From Combretum micranthum (Eukaryota; Streptophyta; Magnoliopsida; Myrtales; Combretaceae), in assembly GCA_024138025.1 (NCBI GenBank), contig JAMXBD010000024.1, forward strand, positions 2,480,001-2,544,000: 64,000 bases of DNA, in the 5' to 3' direction. Positions 47,421 to 59,075 of this stretch are shown here, one piece after another. The notes beneath the pieces were generated by a model. It was not told the origin of the DNA and ran no database searches. It was given only the letters and a program-made list of their open reading frames with translations. The position numbers were made by a program, and so were the translations under genes. The first letter of the stretch is position 1; every line of letters starts with the position of its first letter.

Positions 47421-49038
47421 TGATCCGCTTGAAATGTTTAGTATTTTAAAACCAATTCTCCAGCAAGTGTACTGGGTCGATCAAGTAATAAAGTGATGAA
47501 TGAGTATCGATCCCACGAGGAAAGTTTAATTACTAAACATTATTAGTTCATTTCAATATTTAGGCAAAGAGAAACCAAATTCTTTATATATATATTTACT
47601 AAAGTATCTATACTCTACTATGTCTAGTGTTTACTAATCCTACTCACACAAGTCTTAACAAGTAAGGTTAGTGGGATTTAGATAAAATCCTATTTTCTCC
47701 AATCATGTTGAACTCGGGTTATTAAAATTGTTAGAGTTAATGCACATCCATGTGAATCTACCAAGATTTAAAAATTCTAAAAGGGAATTTGAAAACCTTT
47801 TTCCACCTAAAACACTCAATAGCTTCCACGACTGAGTATTTTGACAGAATCAATTTGTGCAACTAAGAGTTTCCCAAATCTGAGTTGACTCATTGTCCTA
47901 AATAAAAAATTGAAGAATTCCTTCTTGAAAACTTGTATTTAAAATAATGTTTGAGCAGTAATGATAGATTCTACCAGGATTAAAAACTCTCTTGCCATCA
48001 CATACTATAATTTTTTACCCAAATATAAATTCAAACGAAATTAAAGTCTTTGCCAAGATACCCAATTTCATTCAAACTTGAATTCATCCGAATTTTAAGT
48101 TATTAGTTTGAATTTAACAAGGATATACATCATTCTTACAACCCAATAACACTAATTCAACAATCACTTCAGAAAATCAAGGATTTCACCATTTCCCACC
48201 GTTCAAATTCAGCCAATAATCATTTCTAATCTATCTAACAAGATACTAATAAAAACTATGATAATATTCATCGTAAAGTGTAAAGAACACAGCAAGTGAA
48301 GAAGAAATTACCAATAATTAGAGAAACAAACCGTACAAATTGTAACTGAGATCCTTGTTAGCAAATTCTACTCAATCTACGAACAAATAGAACAAATTTG
48401 ATGAAGATCCAAGTAAATCTCTATTTTCTACTTCTATCTATCTCTAAACTATCGGGTGAAATTTAAAATAGAAGCATAATGTAAGTGTCCTTTTCTCTCT
48501 CCTCAAAGCATGTAAAAATACAAGCTTTTCGTGTAACTGTTGCATCCAACGCCGGCGGTTTCTCGTCCAACACCGGCGGCGTTCAATCAAGCGCTAAGAA
48601 TTTGTAAACTGATGGTCTTCAACGCCACCTTTGAACGCCAGCGGCGTACTCCTCCATTTGCCGGCGTTGCCTTCAAATTCAAGTACTGTATCCATCCTCA
48701 AGCGCCGGCGGTGTTGAATCTGGCGTTAAGGACTTAGGCTCTATGATGTTTCAACGCCGCCTTTTAACGCCGGCGGCATTGCCTTCAATTCTGTTGGCGT
48801 ACTCTTCCAGCCCTCTCAACGCTGGCTGCGTTGAGACCAAATTCACCGGTGTTTGTGCTTTTCAATGCCAATTCGCACAATTCTTCATGTTTCCTTGTTG
48901 CAAATTTCCATTTTAATTCCTGACCTGATTCAAAAACAAATGATAAAAAACTAAATACCAGTTCCTTTTTTTATAATAATTAACACAAATAAGTGTCAAT
49001 TCAGAGATGAAAATTATATCAGTTTTCTGCGTTTATCA
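47421..49038 (-). mobile_element. H2: Tat-like solo LTR, reverse orientation, inserted in D
   Basis: Relative of H1: the plus strand starts TGATCCGCTTGAAATG (H1: TGATCTGCTGAAAATG), continues AGCAAGTGTACTGGGTCGAT and ATCGATCCCACGAGGA, and ends GTTTATCA. 1618 bp, no coding region. The five-base flanks (TAGAC and AAACC) do not match, so the target duplication is lost or an end is misplaced by a few bases. Confidence 0.7.
48538..48860. repeat. GCCGGCGGCGTT motif island in H2
   Basis: AACGCCGGCGG, ACACCGGCGGCGTTC, AACGCCAGCGGCGT, GCGCCGGCGGTGTTG and AACGCCGGCGGCATTG-type words in quick succession. More copies than in H1, at the same place in the LTR. Confidence 0.8.
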
Positions 49039-49618
49039 AAACCATAGTATTGTGTTTCTTCAACCCTGATGAGATGGCGTAAATCTTCATCCTGTTTGGA
49101 TTTCGGGTTATCCAGGCTTGTATTTGTACATATGTTTGATCAATGCATTTCATATGATTGTTAATAAACTTGTTTGGTATGCGGTAAGTTCTGATTATTC
49201 ATTAAGCCCGTGGTTTCACTCACACTCCAACAGTCCTTTCAAGTTTACACTACGATCTTGGCTAATTACTTCCAGGAGCATGGTCTCGGTAAGAATCTAG
49301 AAGCTGGAAGTTTATGGAATAGATCGGGTTAAGATATTTTTCTCTATTTTTAGTTATAAGTAGTTAGCATTTGAAACTTTAAGTCATGTAATTGGAGATT
49401 TTCTAGAAAATTATGGTCTGTAATATTCTTATGATATTCTTTACATTGGATGGCAGTTATTTACTAATTTATGTCTTATATATATTTGTCATTCTTATCA
49501 AAGCAACTAAAAGATCCTGTTTATTGAAAATATATCATTCTCAGAAGGTAAACTAGTAATAGTATTCAAGTGAATCTTGTTTACTATTACCAGAGAACCC
49601 TTGGGGCATGACACTTGA

Positions 49619-51240
49619 TCCAGATATTAAGACAAGTTTTAATAAGTTAACAATATTAAGGCCCTAATTATTATATTACTAATATTATATTAGTCTTGAT
49701 AACTTATCAACTTATAATGATGTTATATGAATTATAAATAACCAATATCGTAATATTAGTGAACTATTGCAATAAGTACTAAAATGATTTAATAATTATG
49801 GTAATAATATATACGTAATCATCATATCAGTATAACTAGTACAATACAACACGACCTAGGGTTAATTACCTATGAAAGCTTACAATTATTGGCACAAACT
49901 ATGTGTTTGACAAATCACTTGATACGGCAAATACCATATCAAGATAATTGTAATAAAGAAGTAAAAATACAAATCAAGAAAATAGTATGATATTAATTAA
50001 ATAATGTAAACCGAAATCATATCAGAAGATTAATTAGAATTTTAATAAAATAAATAAAACACATCTTAAACCCTAAAGTTCACATTGGAACCCAAAATGA
50101 AAAAAATTGAATAAGATCATACCAAAATCTTAGAAACCTTAAATGGAATCAAATAAATTTTATAATCCTATAATATCATACAAATTAAATTAAACTTGGA
50201 TTGGTAAAAATTTGAAACATTAGAAACTATAAATAGGATCAGATAAAGCTTTAATAACTCTAAGATATCACATGAATTAAATAAACCCTGGAACCCTAAA
50301 AGTAAATGTATAGCAAAAACATATCATCAATAAAATGATCTAATAACTCAATCGATCAGAAAACCTTATGCTAACTAATTCACCCATTTGATCTCTAACG
50401 CACAAATTGAGGCAGTACGTTTAAATAATATCTATTGATAAAATAATAAGAAATAATTTCCTATAATTAAAAACTCTCAAAATTTTATAGTAATTTTATA
50501 AGTAGAACCTTAGACCCGAAAATGGAACCAAAATCCTAAAGTCAAACCGAGTCAACCGTAAACTTTAGAAAATCCAAACTCGATCGAACAACTTCTAAAA
50601 CCATAAGATAATAAATTAATTATAAAAATATTATGAACTTAAATTATGAATAATATATATAGTATAAATCCTAAAAAGATCATATTGCCCAAAAATTCAA
50701 TCGTTTCAGTCCTCTACAAGATTTGTTTTCGTATTTGATAACGAACACGTAAATAAAAAATTTTAATTAATATTTAGTAATAAAATAATGCAAATTTATT
50801 TTCTATAATATGGTATCTGGATTTTCAAATCAAATTTCATCAACCATACATTTTCCGCAACCGATCATTAGTACACAAATCGAGATAATAAAGCTGCATA
50901 ACAATTAATAATAAAATAATATTAATTCATATTTTAAAAATCATTTAATGATTTATCATTTCATAAAAATATCAGATAAAAATCTTTCGGGTCATAAAAA
51001 CGTTAAATATAGCTCATATATGTGTATTTTATCGTTATCAATATCTTACATGATATTTTACTGTTACTTTCATCACTATTTACTTTAATTTTGCCATTAC
51101 TTGTTGTCATATTCTTTTTTCTTATAATTTACACCTATTTCTTACACACCATATCTTATCTACTACTTTTAAAAGTTATCTTATTATATGTAAAATTTGT
51201 CACTTTTCACTTGATTTTTTTTTCTTCTAGCCACTATTCA
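49619..51240 (+). repeat. AT-rich U3 of LTR E with degenerate ~90-bp repeats
   Basis: Very AT-rich. Sentences like TTAGAAACCTTAAATGGAAT and TTAGAAACTATAAATAGGAT recur about 90 bp apart near 50130-50290, with a weaker third near 50509. Similar AAACCCTA words occur in the U3 of LTR D (44440-44770). No gene. Confidence 0.4.
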
Positions 51241-53827
51241 TGACTGCTGTACCCTATGTTGCAGCAACTTTTTTTTTTCAAATTATTTGTCCTAATTTAA
51301 TTCCTTCAATTATCTTTATAAATACCTACCTCCATTCACACTTCTTACACTTTACAACTCCCATCAATTTCTCTCTTTTCTCTCATTCTTTTCACCCTTT
51401 GTTTCTTCTCCTTGCTACTGGTTCTTTGCTGCCATTTTTCCTTTTCAACTTAAACACACTCCTTTGATTCATCTTTTTAAGGAAAACCCTATACATCCAT
51501 AGTTGATATTAGGCATTGTTTTATGTATTATCTATAGAGAAATTCTCTTCCAATGATGCAAAAAGCTAGGAATGATAATGCCAAAAAATGAAACTCATAT
51601 ATCATCTACATTATGATCATATTAGAGTTATATTCTTGTTGATATATTTTTGTCAACTAATTTAACTATTTATATGTATAAATATAGTTATGTACATATT
51701 TATATCTATTGGAGGATATAAGCTCACTAATCTAACCTTTTATTTATACTTGTATTTTCTTGTACATTTATTTATTTCATGCAAATTATTAAGACTAGTC
51801 ATTCTAGTCTTAAACTTGTCTTCATCAAATCATAATAATTTTCTTCTTTCTTTTTGGACTTGTCCATAATTTAAATTCGGGGAGTCTTGACATAAACCTA
51901 AGACTCCCATGATTTTTCTTATTTGTTTATTTGTTTTTTTTTAAGGAACTTGCCCATGTTAAAGTCTAGAAAACTTGAATAAAAATCTAATACTTTCAAA
52001 ATTTTCTTCTTCTTTTTTTTTTTTCCCTTAAGCTTTCTTTTCCCTTTTTGGAACTTGTCTATTCTAAATTCTAGGAAGCTTTGATGCAAGCTAGACTTCC
52101 CAATACTTGACTTTACATATATGCTTATTTAATTTTCTATATCTATTATATTCTATATGAGTTATTTTTCTTTTATCATATAACATAACTATATGTCATA
52201 TTTATGCATGATCATAATGTTGTTGTCTTACTATTTTTTTTATGGAAATAAAATGAGTTATTTTCTTTTGCTTAAAATTTTAATTAAACTCTCAATAAAC
52301 ATGATTTTAACACTCTAGGAAAAATTCAAATGAAAAACTTAGGATGATGTGGTTATAAAATTTTCAAGACAACAAAATAGGTAATTTTCTTGTACATAAA
52401 ATAGGATTAGACTTTCAAGGAAAGGTGGAATGATTCTTTTCAACAATTAAAAGAGATTTTCGACTTGAACTTAGGATAGTGATTTAATTAACCCTTTCCC
52501 TAAATAACGAAATAAACCTATTTTTAATGTTGATAATTTTTTGTTAAGCAAAATTTTCTTTAAAACTTATTTAAATGGTTTATACCAACACCTTAAGAAA
52601 GAACCAAACAATTTTTCTAAATTAAACTCAAAAGCAATTCACTAGTTAAGAACCCACTTAGAAAATAAAATTGGTAGAATCAAGTATTTAAAATATAAAA
52701 TTGATCTTTTTATGAAGTTAAGAAAATATGAAGATAATAGTCATAATAGGAAAGTACTTATTTGCAATAACCCACAATTTTAGTTTCCTTCCAACAATTT
52801 GAAGAAAGGTTTTGCAAACTTCATTTTTCTAACTTTTATAATGAATTATTTTATGAAAATCATTGTTGGGACAATATCACTAGAATCATACATGTAATTT
52901 GAGTTTATATATATACATTAAAAGGATTTTTCAACTATATAAATACCTATGTGTTTGCTACAGAATTTTTGGATAAAATAGAAGTTAGAAAAATACAATT
53001 TGAATGCTGGAAATTTTGTGTCAGTTCTATACCAACCTGTTTCAAAACCCAAATGGCTTTAAATATTAAAAATAAGCTTAGAAATAGATAAATCTTTTTC
53101 AGTAGGTAAAAATGACATTTAATATGCAAAATTCCAAGTTAAAATGAGCAAGTTATAGCTATTTTGAGTTGAAATTTCTCTTAATCCAAATTTTTACAAA
53201 ATTGATAAAATAGAATTAGATGGTTTAAGTAGAACTTAGATAAAATACTCATTTTAGGTGTCTCTTTTTTCTAGGTGAAGGAGACCAGGACTTTCTCTTT
53301 CCCGATGATTACTTCGACTAATACAGATCACCATGACTGAGCGAGTTTTTCTTTACGCTTTATATATCCGTGCATGTGCTTGTAAGGTAGAGCACTAGAT
53401 TTTAAGAAAAATAAAATTAGTATACATGTGAGATATTATCGAATTTATGTATGCAATTTGTTATGTGTGATAAATGAACGTTAAGTATATTGAAACTCGA
53501 TTGGTTAAATAAAGTGAATTGTTTTCTTATTATGATGGCTTGTGTGTGAATATTGGTTGATCACCTTAATTAAAATTAATTGTTGATTAGGAACCTCTTA
53601 TAACAAATTGATCATGCATATCATTTAGAGAATAATATACGCATTTTACTACCACTCCTCTACGTGGGACCGAAAATGTAAGCTGTTTAGCTACATCTTG
53701 AGAAATTAGGATGTTTAGAGAATATGGCATCGTGGTATAGCTGAGCTGAAATGATCGCTTTGTGTAAAGAAAACCCAAGCAGTAGTAGTACAGTTGATTG
53801 GAACCCCAAGATGAGAGCGCAAATTTC

Positions 53828-53915
53828 AAGGAGGTCGTCGGACCTATTGGTCGTTGGACCCATTTAAAAATTTCAAGAAGCTCATTGGATCCATTAGTTG
53901 TTGGACCCATTCAAA
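53828..53915 (+). repeat. TTGGACCCATT repeat in LTR E
   Basis: GTCGTTGGACCCATTTAAA and GTTGTTGGACCCATTCAAA are separated by about 57 bases, with weaker copies (TCGGACCTATTGG, TTGGATCCATTAG) interspersed. Same position relative to the LTR end as the repeats of B and S. Confidence 0.65.
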
Positions 53916-54523
53916 TTACTCCCTAACCCTAAATGGAGGGCGCAAATCCGTTCTACATGCAAGTCCGGTAGTTGTATGTATTTGTTTGATCATATGGAGG
54001 TTGCATCTCATACGCTTGCTAATGGACTTGTTTGATTGTTTTGTTATGGGTATATTTGTATAAGGAATTATTTCACCAAGCTAGTTATGCTTATCCGCCA
54101 ATAATTTGTTTTTGTAGGAAATTCATAAAGCCGGGATTGAGATAGAAACTGAGCACAGAGCCTATCAAAGGTCAAGACAAGGATTGGAATGTTGATGGAT
54201 TAAACTTACTTGAGAGAAATGACTTAAAACTTGATTTATTTCTTCTGTAATCTCCTTCGGTTGTGGATGATAGATAACCTAAGTTGTTTTACTCTATTTC
54301 ATTTTTTGTAAGGTATCCAATTCTCTGCAGTTGTTATGATTTGTGGAAATATCGGTATTACAAACTATTTCATATATATATGATATATGTATAACATAAT
54401 GAGTTAATAAATAAATAGAGTCTTGCAATATCTGACTTGCAACGTGGTCTTCATGTTATGAGTGCACATATGATATGATGACTCTAGGATAAACCTATCA
54501 GGTCCCTATTTAGGGTCATGACA

Positions 54524-54640
54524 CTTGCGACCCATGGCTCATGTGTCAACTCATGCGTGCCATGATCCATTTACCATGCTTATTTACAGCTTGTATTTTC
54601 TTGACGTTTTATGGAACCTGAAAAAGAAAAAGAAAAAGTA
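54524..54640 (+). mobile_element. hAT 3' subterminal repeat region, right half
   Basis: CATGTGTC, CATGCGTGCCATG and CCATGCTT words continue the array cut at 37056. A TTTTCTTGACGTTTTATGG stretch resembles TTTTTCTTGATGGTTTATG at 2430-2448, after the sibling array. The exact end and terminal inverted repeat were not found. 54641-54955 is AT-rich with nothing recognisable. Confidence 0.5.
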
Positions 54641-54959
54641 AAAGAAAAGAGGTTTTCGATTGAGTCATTAATAGAAATTTAGGGTCTGTTTGTTTCTTGA
54701 CAGATTACATACACAGAAACTTTTTTTAAATTCTTTTTTCTAATAAATTATTCATAAAAAATTATATATAAATAAAAATATTGGTAATTCTCATTAAAAA
54801 ATTAAATAAATCAAATATAAATATAATATAAATATAAGTCAGATATATTTACATATATCATTTTGAAAAAGATATTATACAAATGTTTAGATTTGCCCTC
54901 TTTCCACTTTTCTACGATGCAAGTGTAAGGCTTCATTCGGCCATTTCAATTTGGAGTAA

Positions 54960-55240
54960 TGTCATAATTGATATCTGAACTTTAATCAAATATGTAATTA
55001 GCTATTTAACTTTTTAATTTGATCAATTTGATACATGAATTTTGAAATTGATTAATTTAATACCTAAAAAACTTTGAATTGATCAATTTGGTACTTCAAA
55101 AAGCTTAATAGAGTATTATTGATATATACAAAAATGTTTTTTAATATTAAATCGATCAATTTTAAAATTCAGATATTAAATTGATCAAATTAAAAATTTA
55201 GATAGCTAATTTTAGATTTTGTGAAAGTTTAGGCACCAAC
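54960..55240. mobile_element. MITE with long inverted arms upstream of the PPR gene
   Basis: The left arm from about 54964 (TATCTGAACTTTAATC, ATTAGCTATTTAACTTTTTA, TTTGATCAATTTGATACATG) and the right arm, reverse-complemented from about 55240, align over roughly 100 bases (TAAACTTTCACAAAATC, ATTAGCTATCTAAATTTTTA, TTTGATCAATTTAATATCTG). The non-coding element is about 280 bp with nearly its whole length as inverted repeat. It is probably a Mutator-type foldback MITE. Target duplication not resolved. Confidence 0.7.
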
Positions 55241-55245
55241 CGTCA

Positions 55246-55515
55246 CATTTGCTCTCTCAATTTTTATCCTTCTCTCGTCTTCTTTTTCACTCACCCTCGT
55301 TCTCCTTCCATTTCGTTGAGTCTTTCCTCTTCCAAATTTCGCTCTTTGAGCTCTTCCTGCTAAATGCATAGACTTTACACTGCAAAATCATCTTAAAACC
55401 GCTTCTCCATCTCAAACCTCACTATCTCCAACAAACCATACGCTCTTTAACCCCCAAACCCAATCCCAAGAAACCACCAAAAAATGAAACCCAACAACAA
55501 CAAAAACAAGTTTAC
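55246..55515 (+). promoter_or_regulatory. PPR gene 5' region
   Basis: C/T-rich stretches (TCCTTCTCTCGTCTTCTTTT near 55267) followed by A/C-rich sequence up to the start codon look like a plant 5' leader. No clear TATA box. An ATG at 55484 is out of frame with the protein and would give a short upstream frame ending at about 55548. Confidence 0.4.
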
Positions 55516-57710
55516 ATGCGACACACTATCTCCAACATATACAAAATCCTAAAATACTCAACTTGGGACTCAGCTAAACACCAACTCGAAACCCTCCCCA
55601 TCAAGTGGGATTCCTTCACGGTCAACTCAGTCCTCAAAACCCACCCACCCTTACAAAAATCATGGCTTTTCTTTAACTGGGTCTCAAAGTTCAAATCTTT
55701 TAAACACGACCACTTCACTTACACCACAATGCTTCACCTCTTCGGTGAGGCCGGTCGGGTTTCATCAATGGAGGACTTGTTTAGACAGATGGTGGCCAGT
55801 GGTATCAAGGTTGATGACGTCACTTATACTTGTGTTATGCATTGGGTTTGGAGTAGTGGTGATGTTGATGGGGCTGTTAGGATTTGGGAGGGAATGAGAA
55901 GTAGCAAGGGTTGGTGGGGAGTGTTGTGAGTTATACCGCGTTTTTGAAGATTTTGTTTGAGAGTGGGAGAGTTGAGGAGGGGGTGAGAGTTTATAGAGAG
56001 ATGATCGAGTCAGGTTGTAAGCCGAATTGCTATACTTATACTGTTTTGATGGAGTATCTTGTTGGATGTGGTGAGTTGTAATATTGGAAGTGAATGTGGA
56101 TTGAGTATATTAAGTGTTTGTTTAAATGTCTATTTGACTAATGTGGGTGTGGAAATTATGATACTGTTTTTACAACGTTTTGACATTTATTTTTTTGAAG
56201 GACATGTTCGTGCTATTTTCCTTGAATTCCTGTCCTTAAGTCTATAAATGTTCAATTTTCTTGTTCATTCCTTTGGATCACGGTCAGTGAATGTCATGTG
56301 TATCAGCTTTCCTCTCATGGCTTGGATCTTATTTATTAAGCTGTAGAGTTCTTCTGTGTTGTAGAGGATGGCCAATGAGTTAAGCCCTACATTAGCCTTG
56401 TCAGATACAACGGATGTGGAAGAATATTTGCTTAAATTATAATTTTCTGTTGTACGCCCATTTAACCCGTTTTGTTGGGCCAAGAGCCACTTTCTTGTAT
56501 GAACATTTCACAAATTTGAGAATTGTTGTGCAAGGAATATGAAAAACCCTGCGGCTTCATTTTATGTTATGGATCTTTGATGCTTTGTAAATTTAGGTTA
56601 GTAATTTTGTGTCTGTTTAATGCCATCCTGTCATCCCATGTCTGTTCTATTACTGGACTCTCATAAATGGTGCCTAATGGTAAGCATTTTCTTGTGATGG
56701 ATTCAGGAAAGTATGAAGAAGCTCTTGATATATTTAGCAAAATGCAAGAAACTGGTGTACTACCTGATAAAGCCACATGCAATATTTTGATTGAGAAGTG
56801 CTGTAAAGCTGGGGAGACCGAGACAATAATGAGGATTCTTCTATATATGAAAGAACAGAAGTTTGTGCTTCGTTATCCTGTGTTTCTGGAAGCTCTGGAA
56901 ACTCTTCATAAGGTTGGCAAGAGTGATGAGCTTCTAAGGCAGGTCAATCCTCATATTTCAATTGAATGCTTAAACAAAGATGAGACAGACAGATCACCTG
57001 TAGTCTCTTCTGATTCTTGCTCCACAAATTTTGGAATTTTATTAATTTTATTGAAGAAGCAGAGCCTTGTTGCTATTGACCATTTACTCACTGAAGCAGC
57101 CAATAAGAATGTAGAACTAGATGCAATGACACTCTCCACAATTGTTGAGGTGAACTGTGACTACTGTAGAATAAATGGTGCTTTATTGGCTTTTGAATAT
57201 GGTATGAGAGTGGGCATTGATGTGGGAAGAAATGCATTTCTTGCTTTGGTTGGTTGTTTGATTAGATCAGATGATTTTCAGAAGGTAGTTGATATTGTGA
57301 GGAAAATGAGTGGCGTTGGACATTCTCTTAATTCATACCAAGCTGCACTTCTAATTTATCGATTTGGTGTAGCTAGAAGGACAACTTATGCAGCAAAAAT
57401 TTTCAATCTACTATCTGACGAGCTTAAAAATGTTGCTTCCTACACTGCCTTAATGAGTGTCTATTTCATTGCTGGGAGTCCTGATAAAGCACTTGAAATT
57501 TACAAGACAATGAGAGGGAAAAACATTCGTCCTTCACTTGGCACATATGATTTGCTTTTAGCTGGGCTAGGAAAAGTTGGAAGAAATTCTGAAACTGAAA
57601 TCTACAGAAAGGAAAAGAAAGAGTGGGTGACAGGCAGTCATCATAGAAATGATTTGTCCTTAGAGGAAAAAATATGTGACCTATTGTTTGCCCAAGATGG
57701 AATATCTTGA
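55516..57710 (+). CDS. P-class pentatricopeptide-repeat protein, two exons, one frameshift
   Basis: Exon 1 55516-56070, intron 56071-56706, exon 2 56707-57710; about 520 residues. Start MRHTISNIYKILKYSTWDSA is the first ATG in the repeat frame. At least nine 35-residue PPR units are visible, for example beginning FTYTTMLHLFGEAGR, VSYTAFLKILFESGR, CYTYTVLMEYLVGCG, ATCNILIEKCCKAGE, NAFLALVGCLIRSDD, ASYTALMSVYFIAGS and LGTYDLLLAGLGKVG. No E, DYW or SMR domain, so P-class; such proteins bind organelle RNA. N-terminal targeting is plausible but not proven. The reading shifts at about 55905 (AGCAAGGGTTGG), where one A appears missing; everything else is open, so this may be a sequence error. Exact orthologue not assigned. 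Confidence 0.82.
56071..56706 (+). other. PPR gene intron
   Basis: Donor GGATGTG|GTGAGTTG and acceptor GATTCAG|GAAAG. It is a phase-1 intron; splicing joins VGCG to KYEEALDIF inside a PPR unit, so the repeat length of 35 is kept. The intron reads through stops in all frames, and the small ORFs in it are not genes. Confidence 0.8.
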
Positions 57711-58960
57711 TAAGTAGGTCAGGGTACATCAATATTGCCTTCTTGTACAATTTACTTCGGGAGCCGAATACTTTTGAAGAAGCTCCTGTTAAAATTATTT
57801 AAGAGTGAAGTCATTTGGACTCATCATTATATCTGGTGGACGCTTCTACAGAATAGCCTAGTCATTACATAGCAGGTAAGTTGGATATTGTTTTGGGAAT
57901 TTCATGCTCTGTCTATTTATTCCACTAGTTTTAAATTTAAATTTCTTTATAATGTGTTTAGTTTTGGAAATTTATTTTACATCTACCTTTGTTCCTGGAC
58001 AATGTAGGATGCAGTAATTAATGACTGTGGCATATATAAGCAAACCAGTGTCGCATGCTTGTGTCTCTCTTAGGGATGTTGTTTAAGAAATAGAATCATC
58101 TGATTTATTTTAATATTTTTATTTTTGGTAAATTATTACTGTGAGTCTTAGATTGTTGTTAAGAGTCCCTGATTTGTTATTGTGAGTTTGTAATAATATT
58201 ATTTAGGCAATCTTTATCATTTATTTTCTAGAGGCCGATATAGATACTCTTAGCACAATATTTTTTTATATTTAGAAGTTACTAATTCCTATTCTTGTAT
58301 AAAAAAGTGATTTTATATGGAGGATAATTAAGTCAAATGCATTGCATTATCTTATCTTAGGTTAGGAGGTTGTTGTTGTTCTTTCTAATGAGTTTCAAAA
58401 TTAGATATTGGAGAGTTCTTTCTAATGAGCCCTAGGCATTTTTTTTTTTTTTTTCATATATTTCATTTGTAAGTAGATCCTGCACTCACGTAACAGTCTG
58501 TTAAGTCCGTGTCATTGCACTATTGAGACCAGTGACCTCTTCAATTTTAGCATGCAACTTTTGTGTGGTTGGTCTCCTACAGTTTTAATAAGTTTTATAA
58601 TTAGTTTCTTCTACTTTAACTGTCTCTGCAGCTGGGTTATAAATGGTTCGGATGCCTAAGGGGCACAAACTTACCTCTCTCAGCATCAGATTTTGTTTAA
58701 TACTATAATCTATGGCTTTCTTATGTAAAATTTCATGATTTTTTTGGCAAAAAATTTGCCTTAGTATATATGCAGAATGGAGTTGTCATTGGAATGGGTC
58801 GATTGCTCCTTCTTTTGTGCAGCGCCAATTGACTGGTCAATAGGATTTTTCCCTTTTTTTTGGGTAAATTGCAACCGTTTATTTCAGATTGTTCTGTTCT
58901 CCATTGCGCTTAGTTCATTTAATTCATGTTTGATCTTGGTTTTCGCAAACTTTTGTAAAA
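57711..58960 (+). other. PPR 3' region and AT-rich intergenic DNA
   Basis: Untranslated sequence after the stop. A strong donor GCAG|GTAAGTTGG at about 57874 suggests a spliced 3' UTR in some transcripts. No further gene; homopolymer T tracts at about 58439-58454. Confidence 0.35.
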
Positions 58961-59075
58961 TTCCTGGTTCCATGGAACCAGTGGTTTGCACAATTCGGTT
59001 CCGGTTACTGAGGAATCGTAACCATGACTTTTTTTTTCTTTTTTTAAACCACCAAAAAAAAAAAAAAACTTCAAT
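58961..59075. repeat. Short palindrome-rich repeat, hAT-like remnant
   Basis: GGTTCCATGGAACC is a 14-bp perfect palindrome at about 58966-58979, followed by ATTCGGTTCCGGTTACTGAG. Short GGTTCC words in both orientations recall hAT subterminal repeats. The open frames over it (58777-59162, both strands) are poly-T/A artefacts. 59076-60660 shows nothing I can name. Confidence 0.3.

Larger units (their letters stand above)
37926..49613 (+). mobile_element. D: chromovirus-type solo LTR inserted in E
   Basis: Starts TGTAAACCCTGAAAATTTTC and ends CCCTTGGGGCATGACA, with a perfect 5-bp duplication CTTGA at 37921-37925 and 49614-49618. Own sequence is 37926-38139, 44291-47420 and 49039-49613 (about 3.9 kb). 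It has a TATA-like TTATTTATATC at about 45231, a CT-rich upstream stretch, donor TTAAG|GTAAGG at about 45446 and a possible acceptor TACTTCCAG near 49276. A weak GCCGGC-type island lies between them. No internal domain, hence solo LTR. Confidence 0.85.
37057..54523 (+). mobile_element. E: chromovirus-type solo LTR, interrupted by D
   Basis: Starts TGTAAACCCCC and ends AGGGTCATGACA, versions of the element B LTR ends with CpG decayed to TpG or CpA. Own sequence is 37057-37920 and 49619-54523 (about 5.8 kb). TTTATAAATACC near 51316 and a CT-rich leader mark its promoter. Flanks are CCTGT (37052-37056) and CTTGC (54524-54528), alike at three of five bases, so the duplication is doubtful. Both flanks are the same GTGCC-type hAT sequence, which supports a single insertion. 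Confidence 0.65.

Noticed and set aside
48540..48737. 65-codon plus frame in H2
   Set aside because: Runs through the GCCGGC island, giving Pro/Ala-rich sequence by composition alone.
49614..49640. D as the 5' LTR of a full element with E as its 3' LTR
   Set aside because: No primer-binding site follows D, no internal domains lie between, and the CTTGA duplication shows D is a separate insertion within E.
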